From positions 186,001-250,000 of the forward strand of contig NZ_JODC01000007.1 in NCBI RefSeq assembly GCF_000720765.1: a DNA stretch of 64,000 nucleotides. Reading direction: 5' to 3'. The first letter of the stretch is position 1, and each line of letters begins with the position of its first letter. The position numbers and the translations under genes were made by a program. This stretch comes from Streptomyces sp. NRRL S-646. Lineage in GTDB: Bacteria; Actinomycetota; Actinomycetes; Streptomycetales; Streptomycetaceae. Positions 21,600 through 30,319 of the stretch are shown one piece after another. The notes under the pieces are model-generated. The model had not been told where the DNA came from. It did no database searches and saw only the letters and a program-made list of their open reading frames with translations.

Positions 21600-22234
21600 A
21601 CCGCTCCCCGTGCTTCCAGTCGTGCCCGCAGGCGCCGCAGACAGCGCTGGCGGAGCGGTCCGATGCTGCCCACGGCGATGCCGAGGGCCGCGGACACCTC
21701 CTGGTAGCTGGGCGGCGGCGAGGCCATCAGGACGCGCAGCAACTGCCTGCAGCGATCGCCGAGTTCCTCGAACTCCTGCCACAGGTGCCGGATGCGCTCG
21801 GTCTCGGCGGCCGCCTCCTCCAGGTCGAGGAACGACTGCTCGGGCGTACGGTCCTCACTGACCCGGTCCAGCAGTTGCGGATCGTCCGTCGGGGTCAGCC
21901 GCCTTAAGCTCTTGAGGACCTTCAGGGACTCGTGGCGCGCGGTGCTCGCCAGCCACGAGCCGGCCTTGTCGGGTTCGCGGATGCGCCCCAGGTGCTGGGC
22001 GAAGCGGAACCATACCGTCTGGTACACCTCGTGCGCGTCGGCGTCGGAGAGCCGGTGCGCGCGCACGACGGACCACACCAGTGGGCTCAGCCCCTCCACG
22101 AGCGCCTTCCAGGCCGCCGCGTCGCCGTCGACGGCAGACTGGACCAGCGCGCCGACATCTGCTCGGTCCACGGCCCCACCCCTCGTGTACGGCAAGTCAT
22201 CGTACGCCGTGGAGGGGACCGTTCCGGACGTCAT
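21596..22234 (-). CDS. ECF-type RNA polymerase sigma factor
   Basis: 212-aa sigma-70-family protein with only regions 2 and 4. Region 2 is seen around ADAHEVYQTVWFRFAQHL and SWLASTARHESLKVLK. Region 4 helix-turn-helix is around PSYQEVSAALGIAVGSIGPL followed by RQRCLRRLRARL. Its start overlaps the subtilase stop as ATGA, and its stop overlaps the next start as GTGA. No membrane anti-sigma factor is adjacent, so control may run through the proteases or the 171-aa protein. Confidence 0.92.
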   Translation of the reverse strand: MTSGTVPSTAYDDLPYTRGGAVDRADVGALVQSAVDGDAAAWKALVEGLSPLVWSVVRAHRLSDADAHEVYQTVWFRFAQHLGRIREPDKAGSWLASTARHESLKVLKSLRRLTPTDDPQLLDRVSEDRTPEQSFLDLEEAAAETERIRHLWQEFEELGDRCRQLLRVLMASPPPSYQEVSAALGIAVGSIGPLRQRCLRRLRARLEARGAV

Positions 22235-23667
22235 GCGGGAGGTGCCAGCTGCGTGACGGGCGTGGGGCGCCAAGTCGGCGGGCGCAGCGCCGGCACATGC
22301 GCCCCGCGCACCTCCGCGTACGCCCCGGTCTCCGCCAGGAGCTTCTTGCGGGCGGCGCGCGCATCGCTCAGTTTGTTGGCGGTCATGTAGGCGACGACCA
22401 TGCCCGCGGCGACCGGCGCGGCGAACGAGGTGCCGCTCCAGTGCGCGTAGCCCTCGAACATCACCTGGTCCGCCTTGCCGGCCGTGGGGGTGCCCGCCGT
22501 GCTCAGCACGCCGGTGTGCCGCGGGTACTGGCAGGTGCACGCGTATGTGAAGTGGTACCGGCACTCGTCGTAGGTGGAGTGCTGGTAGAGGTACGGCACG
22601 GGTGCGTCGAAGCCGGTCAGCGTGCTGGTCAGCCGCTCTCCGGGAGCGTAGGCCTTCACCCAGGAGCCGTAGTTGGAGAAACAGGCGCCGAACTCGCCAT
22701 CGCTGCGCAGGGCTCCGACCGACAGCACGGCGTCCTCGTAGTCGGGCAGATCGGCGTAGGCGGCGGGCCAGAACTTCGACGCGCTGGAGTTGTTGCCGGC
22801 CGCCGCGACCAGCAGGGTGCGCTGCCTGCGCAGTTCCTGCATGAAGCTCTGCACGCCGAGCAGGCCGTCGTCGCGGCCGTTGGCGGTGCCGGCGGAGAGG
22901 CTGATGACATCCGGCCAGCCGTGCTCGTCGACGGCGTCGAAGAGCCGCTGCCCGAACTGGTCCTCCAGGATCGCGCCGGCGTCGTTGAGGGTGCTGCGAA
23001 CGGTGATGTTCGTGTTGGGTGCGACGGCCGCCAGCAGGCCCGCGATGAAGGTGCCGTGGCCGACGTACTGCAGGAGGTTGCCCTGCGCATCGGTCTCGGT
23101 ACCGTGCAGGTCGCCCTGGACATGGGCGAGCAGCGGCACCGTCCGGTAGTCGTGGGTGAGGCCGTTGTCGATGACGAGGACGCCCACGGCGGTGTCCGCG
23201 TCGTAACCGGCCTCGGCGGCGGCCGGGTTGGTGCCCTGGGTGAGCGGGGCGGGCACGGGCTCGTCGCCGGGACAGGAGTTGACCGCGATCGACACCACGT
23301 GGTTGCGGCTGACCAGCCTGCGCCGGGCGCGTCCCTCGTGCTCGCGCATGGCCCGCAGGGCGTGCGCGACCGCCCGGTCGCCGCGCCGGTCGCCGTGGCC
23401 GGGGTCACCGACCTGGATACGGGTGATGCCGGATCGGTTGGTCTCCGGGCTCACCCGCTGCACGTGGTCGGCGGTCAGTCCGGTCGCCTCGGTGAAGTGG
23501 CCGCGCACGGTGTCCTCGACGAGCCGAGCCTCCTCACCGTCACGGGCCAGGACCACGCCCTTCTCGTAGATGAACTCGGCCGCGTCGTCGGGCCCCATCG
23601 CCAGGGAGACGTCCGGCATCGAACGCTGGATCTGGTCGAACTGTTCGTGGAATCGCTGAGGTGCCAT
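22231..23667 (-). CDS. Cytoplasmic S8 subtilisin-like serine protease
   Basis: 478-aa subtilase with the full triad: Asp167 (VLVIDNGL), His204 (YVGHGTFIAG), Ser414 (WSGTSFAAP), and oxyanion Asn292 (AAAGNNSS). There is no signal peptide or membrane helix, so it should stay in the cytoplasm, unlike most streptomycete subtilases. The first ~150 residues form an unassigned N-terminal domain. A Cys cluster (Cys369, Cys377, Cys379) sits in a loop before the serine. It is first in a coupled operon with an ECF sigma factor and diverges from the TPR-CHAT gene. GGGGGAGGA precedes the ATG. Confidence 0.92.
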   Translation of the reverse strand: MAPQRFHEQFDQIQRSMPDVSLAMGPDDAAEFIYEKGVVLARDGEEARLVEDTVRGHFTEATGLTADHVQRVSPETNRSGITRIQVGDPGHGDRRGDRAVAHALRAMREHEGRARRRLVSRNHVVSIAVNSCPGDEPVPAPLTQGTNPAAAEAGYDADTAVGVLVIDNGLTHDYRTVPLLAHVQGDLHGTETDAQGNLLQYVGHGTFIAGLLAAVAPNTNITVRSTLNDAGAILEDQFGQRLFDAVDEHGWPDVISLSAGTANGRDDGLLGVQSFMQELRRQRTLLVAAAGNNSSASKFWPAAYADLPDYEDAVLSVGALRSDGEFGACFSNYGSWVKAYAPGERLTSTLTGFDAPVPYLYQHSTYDECRYHFTYACTCQYPRHTGVLSTAGTPTAGKADQVMFEGYAHWSGTSFAAPVAAGMVVAYMTANKLSDARAARKKLLAETGAYAEVRGAHVPALRPPTWRPTPVTQLAPPA

Positions 23668-23777
23668 GGCGTGTCCTCCCCCTTGAGGCGACTGTCGTCA
23701 ATCAGAGTCGCGCAGCCGTCGATTGATACAGCGCCAAACCGGTGTGGGGCGCAACCACGGCCACTACCATCCTTTGA

Positions 23778-26381
23778 GTGACAGCGGGAAGCGACTCGGT
23801 TCTCGAACTGCTGCCGATGGTGTTCGCCGACCCGGGCGAGGCCCGGGCGCGGGCGCAGGGCGTGCTGGACTCCGATCCCACGCCCTGGCGCGCCTCCGTC
23901 GCGCACCAGGTGATCGGCATCTGGCAGCGGGACTGGGGCGACATGCGGATCGCGCTGCACCATCTGCGCCGCGCCCGCGATCTGGCGGCCCGCGCCCAGA
24001 CACCCGACCGGGAGGCGGACGTACTGGCCACGCTCGGCGTGGCGCTCGTGCACGCGGGCCGCACCCGCCAGGGCCTGGAGGCACTGCAGCGGGGTGTCGC
24101 GGTGAGCAGCGGGCACACCCGCGCGCGGGTCCTGTTCCGGCGGGCCTACGCCTCCTGGGTGCTGGGCCGTCACCGGGAGGCGCTGGAGGACGTACGCCGG
24201 GCGATTCCGGTGCTGCGGCAGGCGGACGACGTCATCTGGACGGCGCGGGCGCTGACCCTGCGGGCCACGGTGCATCTGGCGCTCGGCGCGGTGGACCGGG
24301 CGGAGGCGGACTTCACCGCCGCGCACGCGCAGTGGGACACCACCGGCCAGGAGCACGACAAGGCGGACGTGGTGGAGAGCCGGGGGCTTGCCGCGTTCCG
24401 GTCGGGCGACATCCCGGTGGCGCTGCGGCTGCTGGACGAGGCCGAGGAGCGCTACGCCAAGCTCGGCACGCCGTCGTTCATGCTCTACATCCGGCGCTGC
24501 GAGGTGCTGATGGCCGCCGGGCTCGCCCGGGAGGCGCTCGCCGAGGCGGACACCGCCACAGGGGCGCTCGACGGCATCGGCGGGCAGTCCACCCGCAAGG
24601 CGGAGCTGCTGCTGGTCGCGGCCCGCGCGGCGCGTCTGGCGGGCGATCCGCACACCGCGATCGCGCGCGCGGCACTGGCCGTTCGGCTGTTCGCCGGGCA
24701 GCGGCGCACCTGGTGGGAGACGCACGCCCGGCTGGTGCTGATCGAGGCGCGGGTGGCCGCAGGGCGCGGCTCGGGTCGTCTGGTCGCGGACGCGGCGGCG
24801 GTGGCCGAACGGCTCGCCTCGTTCGGCGCGCCGGCCGCCCCGGAGGCCTCGCTGCTCGCGGGCCGGATCGCGCTCTCCCTGGGCTGGACGGCGGACGCGG
24901 AGCGGCATCTGGCCGTCGCCGCCCGCAGCCGGCACAGCGGGCCGCCGCTGGCGCGGATGACAGGCTGGGCCGCGCAGGCGCTGCGCGCCCGGGCCGCAGG
25001 CTCCGGCCGGGGTGTCCTGGAGGCGTGCCGGCGCGGCCTCGACGTGCTCGACGACCACCGGATGACTCTGGGCGCCTCCGAGTTGCGGGCCCGCGCCACC
25101 GAACAGGGCGCGGAGCTGGCCGCGTTGGCCCAGCAGGCCAGCCTCGACTCGGGCAGTCCGCGCCGGCTGCTGATGTGGAGCGAACGCTGGCGGGCCACCG
25201 TCCTGTCCACGCCTCCCACCCGGCCGCCCGCCGATCCGGTCCTGCTCGGCAACCTGACCGCGTTCCGGGAGATCGCCGCCCGCGCCGAGGAGGCCCGCAG
25301 CGACGGCCGCCCGATCCCCACCCTGGAGCGTGAACAGCGGCGTCTGGAGCGGGAGATCCGCTCCCGGACGCTGCACATGCGCGGCGACGCGCCCGGTGCC
25401 GAGGACCGCTTCGACCCCGGGCGGCTGCTGGAGCGGCTGGGCGAGGTGCGGCTGGTGGAGCTCGCCGTGCTCGACGGGCGGGTCCAGGTGCTGCTGTGCG
25501 GGCAGGGGCGGGTGCGGCGGTTCGAGGCGGGGCTGCTCGCCGACGCCGAGACCGAGGCCGAGCATGTGCAGGCCGGGCTGCGCCGGCTGGCCCACCCGGG
25601 GGCGGAGGCACGCCTTCCGGTGGTCGAGGCGATGGGCCGCCGTCTGGAGGAGCTGCTGCTCGGCCCGGCCGCCGCGCAGCTCGGCTGCGGCCCGGTGGTG
25701 GTCGTACCGCCCAGCCGGCTGCACCGCGTGCCGTGGGCGCTGCTGCCGTCGCTGCGGGAGCGGGTGCTCAGCGTGTCGCCGTCGGCGAGCAGCTGGCTGC
25801 GCGCCCACGGGACCGAGCCGCCGCCCGGTGGCCGCCACGTCCTGGTCCGCGGGCCGGGGCTCGCCACCGGCGGCGCGGAAGTGCCCGAACTCGCCGACCG
25901 CTACGGCAGACCGACCCTCCTGGAACACGACGATGCGCGCGTGCCGCGCGTTCTGGAGGAACTCGACGGCGCCGCGCTCGCCCACATCGCCGCGCACGGC
26001 ACCTTTCGCGCCGACAGCCCCCTGTTCTCCGCCCTGCGAATGGCCGACGGCCCGCTCATCGTGCACGACTTCGAACGCCTGGACCGCAGCCCGTACCGGA
26101 TCATCCTGTCCAGCTGCGACACCGCCCGCCTCGCCTCGGTCGGCGCGGACGAACTCCTCGGCCTGGTCACCGCCCTGCTGCCGCTGGGTACGGCGGGGGT
26201 GCTGGCCAGCAGCGCACCCGTCAACGACCATGCCGTGGTGCCGCTGATGCTGGCCCTGCACAAGGGCCTGAGCGCGGGCCTGTCCCTGGCCGAGGCCCTG
26301 CGCGACGCGCGGGCATCACTGCCGGGGGATGCCGTGCACCAGGCCACGGGGTGGGCGTTCACGGCGTTCGGGGCGGCCTGA
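23778..26381 (+). CDS. TPR-CHAT caspase-like protease
   Basis: 867-aa protein. Residues ~1-480 are helical repeats of TPR character (for example AREALAEADTATGALDGIG and AARAARLAGDPHTAIARAAL). A CHAT domain occupies the C-terminal ~300 residues. The caspase-like dyad is His740 in HIAAHGTF and Cys780 in LSSCDTAR, followed by GADELLGLVTALLPLGTAG, typical of CHAT. It starts at GTG 23778 and is divergent from the subtilase-sigma operon with 110 bp between. TPR-CHAT proteins act as sensor-triggered proteases in bacterial conflict and stress systems, including Csx29 of type III-E CRISPR. Confidence 0.93.
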   Translation: MTAGSDSVLELLPMVFADPGEARARAQGVLDSDPTPWRASVAHQVIGIWQRDWGDMRIALHHLRRARDLAARAQTPDREADVLATLGVALVHAGRTRQGLEALQRGVAVSSGHTRARVLFRRAYASWVLGRHREALEDVRRAIPVLRQADDVIWTARALTLRATVHLALGAVDRAEADFTAAHAQWDTTGQEHDKADVVESRGLAAFRSGDIPVALRLLDEAEERYAKLGTPSFMLYIRRCEVLMAAGLAREALAEADTATGALDGIGGQSTRKAELLLVAARAARLAGDPHTAIARAALAVRLFAGQRRTWWETHARLVLIEARVAAGRGSGRLVADAAAVAERLASFGAPAAPEASLLAGRIALSLGWTADAERHLAVAARSRHSGPPLARMTGWAAQALRARAAGSGRGVLEACRRGLDVLDDHRMTLGASELRARATEQGAELAALAQQASLDSGSPRRLLMWSERWRATVLSTPPTRPPADPVLLGNLTAFREIAARAEEARSDGRPIPTLEREQRRLEREIRSRTLHMRGDAPGAEDRFDPGRLLERLGEVRLVELAVLDGRVQVLLCGQGRVRRFEAGLLADAETEAEHVQAGLRRLAHPGAEARLPVVEAMGRRLEELLLGPAAAQLGCGPVVVVPPSRLHRVPWALLPSLRERVLSVSPSASSWLRAHGTEPPPGGRHVLVRGPGLATGGAEVPELADRYGRPTLLEHDDARVPRVLEELDGAALAHIAAHGTFRADSPLFSALRMADGPLIVHDFERLDRSPYRIILSSCDTARLASVGADELLGLVTALLPLGTAGVLASSAPVNDHAVVPLMLALHKGLSAGLSLAEALRDARASLPGDAVHQATGWAFTAFGAA

Positions 26382-26473
26382 GAAGCCACCGAGCCTTACC
26401 GATCACGACTTGGTCACCCGCCCCATACATCCTGTGCAGCGGGCGAAGGTCGGGTGGGCGCGGTGCCGGCGGT

Positions 26474-26932
26474 ATGGGTGCGGTGTACGGGTTGGTCATC
26501 GCGTGGCGCAAGCGTGTGTGGCCGGGCGGCGCCGGTCTGCTCCTCGGGGGCGTGCTCATCGGCGCCACGGGGAACACAGGGCAGCAGCTCGTCGAGACCA
26601 AGGTCAAACCGGCGACGACCATCACCGCGACCGTCACGGCCACGCCCCGACCCGGCCCCACGGTCACCGAAACCGTCGAGGTCAAGGCCAAGCCGACCCC
26701 CACGGTCACCGTCACCAGAACCGCCGCCGCCAAAGCCGCAAGCAGCGGCTGCGGGGGCAGCAGCAGCCATAACAGCGTCGGCACCTGCTCGATCAAGTCC
26801 AACGCGGGCAACTGCTACTCGGCGGGCCGGTTCTGCCGCAACAGCGACCACGGCGCCGTCACGACCACCGCGGGCGGCACACCGATCAAGTGCACGTACA
26901 GCTCGAACGCGTGGCGCTGGAAATACGCCTGA
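26474..26932 (+). CDS. Membrane-anchored Thr-rich stalk protein with Cys-rich tail
   Basis: 152-aa product. One N-terminal membrane helix (WPGGAGLLLGGVLIGATG) is followed by a Thr/Pro/Val stalk with repeated TVT and PxPTVT units. The C-terminus has four or more Cys (SNAGNCYSAGRFCRNSDHG, then IKCTYSSNAWRWKYA), likely a small disulfide-bonded extracellular module. It lies 92 bp after the TPR-CHAT gene on the same strand and could be part of that unit. No function is recognised. Confidence 0.72.
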   Translation: MGAVYGLVIAWRKRVWPGGAGLLLGGVLIGATGNTGQQLVETKVKPATTITATVTATPRPGPTVTETVEVKAKPTPTVTVTRTAAAKAASSGCGGSSSHNSVGTCSIKSNAGNCYSAGRFCRNSDHGAVTTTAGGTPIKCTYSSNAWRWKYA

Positions 26933-26964
26933 CACGCCCGGCGCTCCGGGCAGGGGTCGGCGGC

Positions 26965-26994
26965 CTGACCCCTCCCCCGAATACTGGGGGTCAG
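26965..26994. terminator. Hairpin terminator
   Basis: CTGACCCC (26965-26972) pairs with GGGGTCAG (26987-26994), and flanking GGCGG/CCGCC can extend the stem. It lies between the convergent stalk-protein and LuxR-type genes. Confidence 0.65.
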
Positions 26995-27016
26995 ACCGCC
27001 GGTTCATGGGCGCGGC

Positions 27017-28969
27017 TCAGGCCGGCTGCGCGTCCGGCAGCTCCACGAGCCACGGCAGGGAACCCCGGTCGCTCGCGCCGAGCCGGGCGTAGGCGCTGTA
27101 GAGGTGGTTGCCGACGGTGCGGATGGACAGCGTCAGCTGTTCCGCGATCTGCCGGTTGCTCAGGCCCGCCGCCGCCAGGGTGACGATCTGCCGCTGGCGG
27201 GCGGTCAGTTCACCCAGGACCAGCCCCGACAGGGCCGGGGTGCGGGCGCCCTGGCAGCGGCGGGCCAGGGCGACGGCACGTGTGCGTGAGGTGCGTGCGG
27301 CGCGCGGGTCGCGGTGCGCGCGTACGGCCTGCGCGTGCGCCTCGGCCGCGAACAGCAGGAACCCACGCCCCTCCAGCGCCTCCGCGGCCCGGTCCAGGGC
27401 CGGTCCGTCCCCACGGGCCAGCGCCTCGGCATGCTGAGCGAACACTCCGTCGGCCGGGAGGCGTTCGGCGACCTTCTCGGGCACCCCGAGGCGTACGGCG
27501 TCGTAGAGGATGAACGCGCTGTCGGTGCCGGCGATTTCGGACGTCGCGGTGGCCGTGCGAGGGGATTCGGCGGTCATACGGTCGCTGCCGTCGCCGTACC
27601 GCTGCACCATGCCGTCGGTGGCCTCGCCGATCGCCGCGAGCGCCCCGTCCATGTCTCCGCGGGCCGCGATCAGCCATGCGGACGGCTCATCCAGGTCCGG
27701 GCAGCCCGCCACGGCCTCCTGGGCGGTCGCCGCATCCCCCGACTGCGCGGCGGCCAGGGCGAGTTCGGTGCGGCAGGGCACGTCGTCCACAGCGCCCCGC
27801 AGTCCTTCCCGCGCCCAGGCCGCCGCCTCCCGCAGCTCCCCCCGAAGCCGCGAGAACCGTGCCCGTACGGCCGCGTACCCGGCGGGCACCGGTGCGCCCT
27901 CCTGCGCGAACCACTCCCCCACAGGCGTCGGCAGCGGCCGTACGTCCGCCTGCTCGATCCGGCGGGTCAGCGCGGCCGACTCGACGGCGAGGGCCGCGGC
28001 ACACTGGGCGGGTGTGCGGGCCAGCCGCCGGGCCCTGAGCCTGCCCGCCGCGGCGCGCAGCACCGGGCCGTGCAGGGGGTGGGCGAGGCGGACAGTGCCC
28101 TGGTCGTCCCGGTCGCCCTGGTCGTCGATGCGGATCAGCCCGTCGGCCTCCAGGTCCTCCAGGATCCGCAGGTCGAAGTCGTCCACATGCAGGGCCAGGG
28201 GCTCTGCGAAGGCGAGGCGTTCGAGCGTATTGCTCTCCTCGGGGCCGGAGCGTTCGAGGAGCTCGGCGGTGCGCCGGCGGACGGTCGCCGTCACCGGCAC
28301 CGGGCCCCGCCACGCCCATTCCCCCGCGTCCGGGAAGAGGCGGGTCAGCAGGCCCCGCTCGCGCACCGCGTCCACCAGTTCGCGCAGCAGCCTCAAGTCT
28401 CCCTGGCACAGGTGGTGGAGGCGGTTCAGGGTGAGCGGCTCCAGGTGACCGCCGACGCCCGCCGCGAGGAGCTGTTCGGTGTCCTCGTGCGGCAGCGGCT
28501 GCAGGGCGAGACGCGGCAGCAGCTCACCGGTCCACAGCCGGGAGATCGCGCCGGGGTACGGGCCCCCGTCGGCGGCGACGACGATCAGGCGGGTGCGGCC
28601 GTGCACGGCCAGCTGGTGCACGAGGGCGGCCGAGGCGTCGTCGAGCAGATGCGCGTCGTCGACCACCAGCAGCCGTACCCCGGACAGGAGTTGGACCGCA
28701 CGGTGCAGAGTGACCGCCTCAGGCAGCAGGTGGGCGAACGCGGCGAAGGGGATGTGCCGGGTCTCGGGTGTCCCGGCCGCGCGGGCGCGGTCGCTGCCCC
28801 GCACGGCCTCGGTGACGAGCCGGGTCTTGCCGCAGCCGGCCGGTCCGGTCACCACGATGCCGTGCCGGCCTGCGGTCAGGGAGCGGCGGATCAGCTCGAG
28901 CTCTTCCTCACGTCCGGTGAACTGCCAGGGCAGCTCAAGGGTCTTCGCGTCGCGTTCGAAAGTCGTCAC
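27017..28969 (-). CDS. Large ATP-binding LuxR-family (LAL/STAND) regulator
   Basis: About 650-aa transcription factor. The N-terminal ATPase has Walker A TGPAGCGKT near residue 50 and Walker B LLVVDDAHLLDD. A long helical middle region follows. The C-terminal LuxR helix-turn-helix reads [20 protein letters not shown], then IAEQLTLSIRTVGNHLYSAY. Such regulators bind DNA after ATP- and ligand-driven assembly. GTG 28969 is chosen; an in-frame TTG at 28993 would fall inside the operator-like palindrome. The metalloprotease gene is divergent and is a probable target. Confidence 0.87.
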   Translation of the reverse strand: MTTFERDAKTLELPWQFTGREEELELIRRSLTAGRHGIVVTGPAGCGKTRLVTEAVRGSDRARAAGTPETRHIPFAAFAHLLPEAVTLHRAVQLLSGVRLLVVDDAHLLDDASAALVHQLAVHGRTRLIVVAADGGPYPGAISRLWTGELLPRLALQPLPHEDTEQLLAAGVGGHLEPLTLNRLHHLCQGDLRLLRELVDAVRERGLLTRLFPDAGEWAWRGPVPVTATVRRRTAELLERSGPEESNTLERLAFAEPLALHVDDFDLRILEDLEADGLIRIDDQGDRDDQGTVRLAHPLHGPVLRAAAGRLRARRLARTPAQCAAALAVESAALTRRIEQADVRPLPTPVGEWFAQEGAPVPAGYAAVRARFSRLRGELREAAAWAREGLRGAVDDVPCRTELALAAAQSGDAATAQEAVAGCPDLDEPSAWLIAARGDMDGALAAIGEATDGMVQRYGDGSDRMTAESPRTATATSEIAGTDSAFILYDAVRLGVPEKVAERLPADGVFAQHAEALARGDGPALDRAAEALEGRGFLLFAAEAHAQAVRAHRDPRAARTSRTRAVALARRCQGARTPALSGLVLGELTARQRQIVTLAAAGLSNRQIAEQLTLSIRTVGNHLYSAYARLGASDRGSLPWLVELPDAQPA

Positions 28970-28986
28970 GGGAGTATGAGCGCGAG

Positions 28987-29017
28987 TACTCAACCCTGAT
29001 ACAGGGTGACTTGAGTA
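28987..29017. promoter_or_regulatory. Nested inverted repeats between LuxR-type and metalloprotease genes
   Basis: Outer arms TACTCAA and TTGAGTA (7/7 match, 17-bp spacer) enclose a second perfect repeat, ACCCTG-ATA-CAGGGT (28993-29007). The pair occupies the middle of the short divergent intergenic region and is a good candidate operator. Confidence 0.6.
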
Positions 29018-29064
29018 GCCCCCGACTCAGGCGCCTGTGTCCCTGCCCACGGCAACCTGTGCGC

Positions 29065-30150
29065 ATGACCGGACGCTACTGCTCCCTCGCGCAGCAGTCG
29101 GCCCCCGCTTTCACACCGGGGCTGACCGCCGAGCGGCTCAGTGCGCTCATCGGCGGACGGTCGATGTGGGTCAACGGCACCGTGCTGCACTACTGGTTCT
29201 TCGACGGCGACACCGACGGGTCGGTCATTCCCGTACCGGGAACCGGGCAGTCCCGCCGGGTGTCGTGGGTCGGCGCCAAGGAGCAGCGGGACGTGGTGCG
29301 CGAGTGCTTCGAGGAGTGGCAGGGCCTCGGCATCGGTGTGTCCTTCGTCGAGGTCGGCGACCGCTCGGAGGCCGAGCTGCGCATCGGGTTCCAGCTCGGT
29401 GACGGCTCCTGGTCGATGGTGGGCAAGGACTGCCTGCAGGCCGGGCAGAACGAACGGACCATGAACTTCGGCTGGGACCTGACCGCGCCCGGGGAGCGCG
29501 GGACGGCCCTGCACGAGATCGGGCATGCGCTCGGCATGCTGCACGAGCACCAGAGCCCGTTCGCCGGCATCCACTGGGACGACGAGGCCGTCTACGCCGA
29601 GCTGGCGGGCCCGCCGAACTTCTGGAGCCGGGACAGGACGTACTTCAACATCCTGCGCAAGCTCGACCCGGACGAGGTCAACGGCTCCGTCTGGGACCCG
29701 CAGTCGATCATGGAGTATCCGTTCTCGGACGGGCTGATCCTGGAGCCGGAGCAGTTCCGTGGGGGCCTGAACCCGCCCGGCACGCTCTCTCCCGCCGACA
29801 AGGAGTTCGTGCTGCGCTGGTACCCGCCGGCCGACGTGCCGCGGCCGCCCGCGCTGGTGCCCTTCCGCTCCGCGCCGCTCGGTCTGGGCCCCGGAGAGCA
29901 GGCCGACTTCACCGTCGATCCGCCGGAGACCCGCGAGTACACGATCGGCACCTTCGGTGCGAGCGACTGCGTCGTCGTGGTCTTCGAGGAGCGGGACGGG
30001 GAGCCCCGCTACCTCGCAGGACGGGACGACGGCGGAGCACCGCACAACGCCACCATCAAGGCCCGGCTCGTCAAGGGCCGCAGCTACTTCGTCCGAGTAC
30101 GTCTGTACTCCGCGTGGGGTCCGGGGGAAACAGCGGTCATGTGCTGGTGA
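29065..30150 (+). CDS. Astacin-like (M12A/metzincin) zinc metalloprotease
   Basis: 361-aa protease. The zinc-binding motif HEIGHALGMLHEHQSP has ligands His150, His154 and His160. The Met-turn SIMEYPF follows about 70 residues later, with a Tyr as in astacins. A C-terminal ~100-residue beta-rich domain ends GPGETAVMCW. No classical signal peptide is visible from ATG 29065, so export is unclear. It faces a large LuxR-type regulator across a palindromic region that may control both. Confidence 0.88.
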   Translation: MTGRYCSLAQQSAPAFTPGLTAERLSALIGGRSMWVNGTVLHYWFFDGDTDGSVIPVPGTGQSRRVSWVGAKEQRDVVRECFEEWQGLGIGVSFVEVGDRSEAELRIGFQLGDGSWSMVGKDCLQAGQNERTMNFGWDLTAPGERGTALHEIGHALGMLHEHQSPFAGIHWDDEAVYAELAGPPNFWSRDRTYFNILRKLDPDEVNGSVWDPQSIMEYPFSDGLILEPEQFRGGLNPPGTLSPADKEFVLRWYPPADVPRPPALVPFRSAPLGLGPGEQADFTVDPPETREYTIGTFGASDCVVVVFEERDGEPRYLAGRDDGGAPHNATIKARLVKGRSYFVRVRLYSAWGPGETAVMCW

Positions 30151-30208
30151 CAGCACAGACCCGCGCCCACGCGGTCAGCCGGCCCACAGTCCGGCGCCGG
30201 GGGAGCGG

Positions 30209-30248
30209 TCGGGGAACGGTACCTTCGGGGGAGGGAACCGTTCCCCGA
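30209..30248. repeat. 12-bp perfect inverted repeat
   Basis: TCGGGGAACGGT (30209-30220) and ACCGTTCCCCGA (30237-30248) flank a 16-base G-rich loop. It lies 58 bp after the metalloprotease stop and 71 bp before the next start. It may be the protease terminator or an operator. Confidence 0.65.
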
Positions 30249-30319
30249 CCCATGTCCGGGGTCGGGGACGTGAGCGGCCGTTCCGGGGTGATGTCAGTGG
30301 CGGCCGATAGCTTCGAGGC

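Noticed and set aside
23475..26261. 928-residue minus-strand frame opposite the TPR-CHAT gene
   Set aside because: His/Arg/Gly-rich shadow composition. The plus strand has TPR repeats and an intact CHAT dyad.
21084..26381. A type III-E-like CRISPR system
   Set aside because: The TPR-CHAT plus sigma factor set resembles craspase accessory genes, but no Cas7-11-like gene and no direct-repeat/spacer array was seen in the window.
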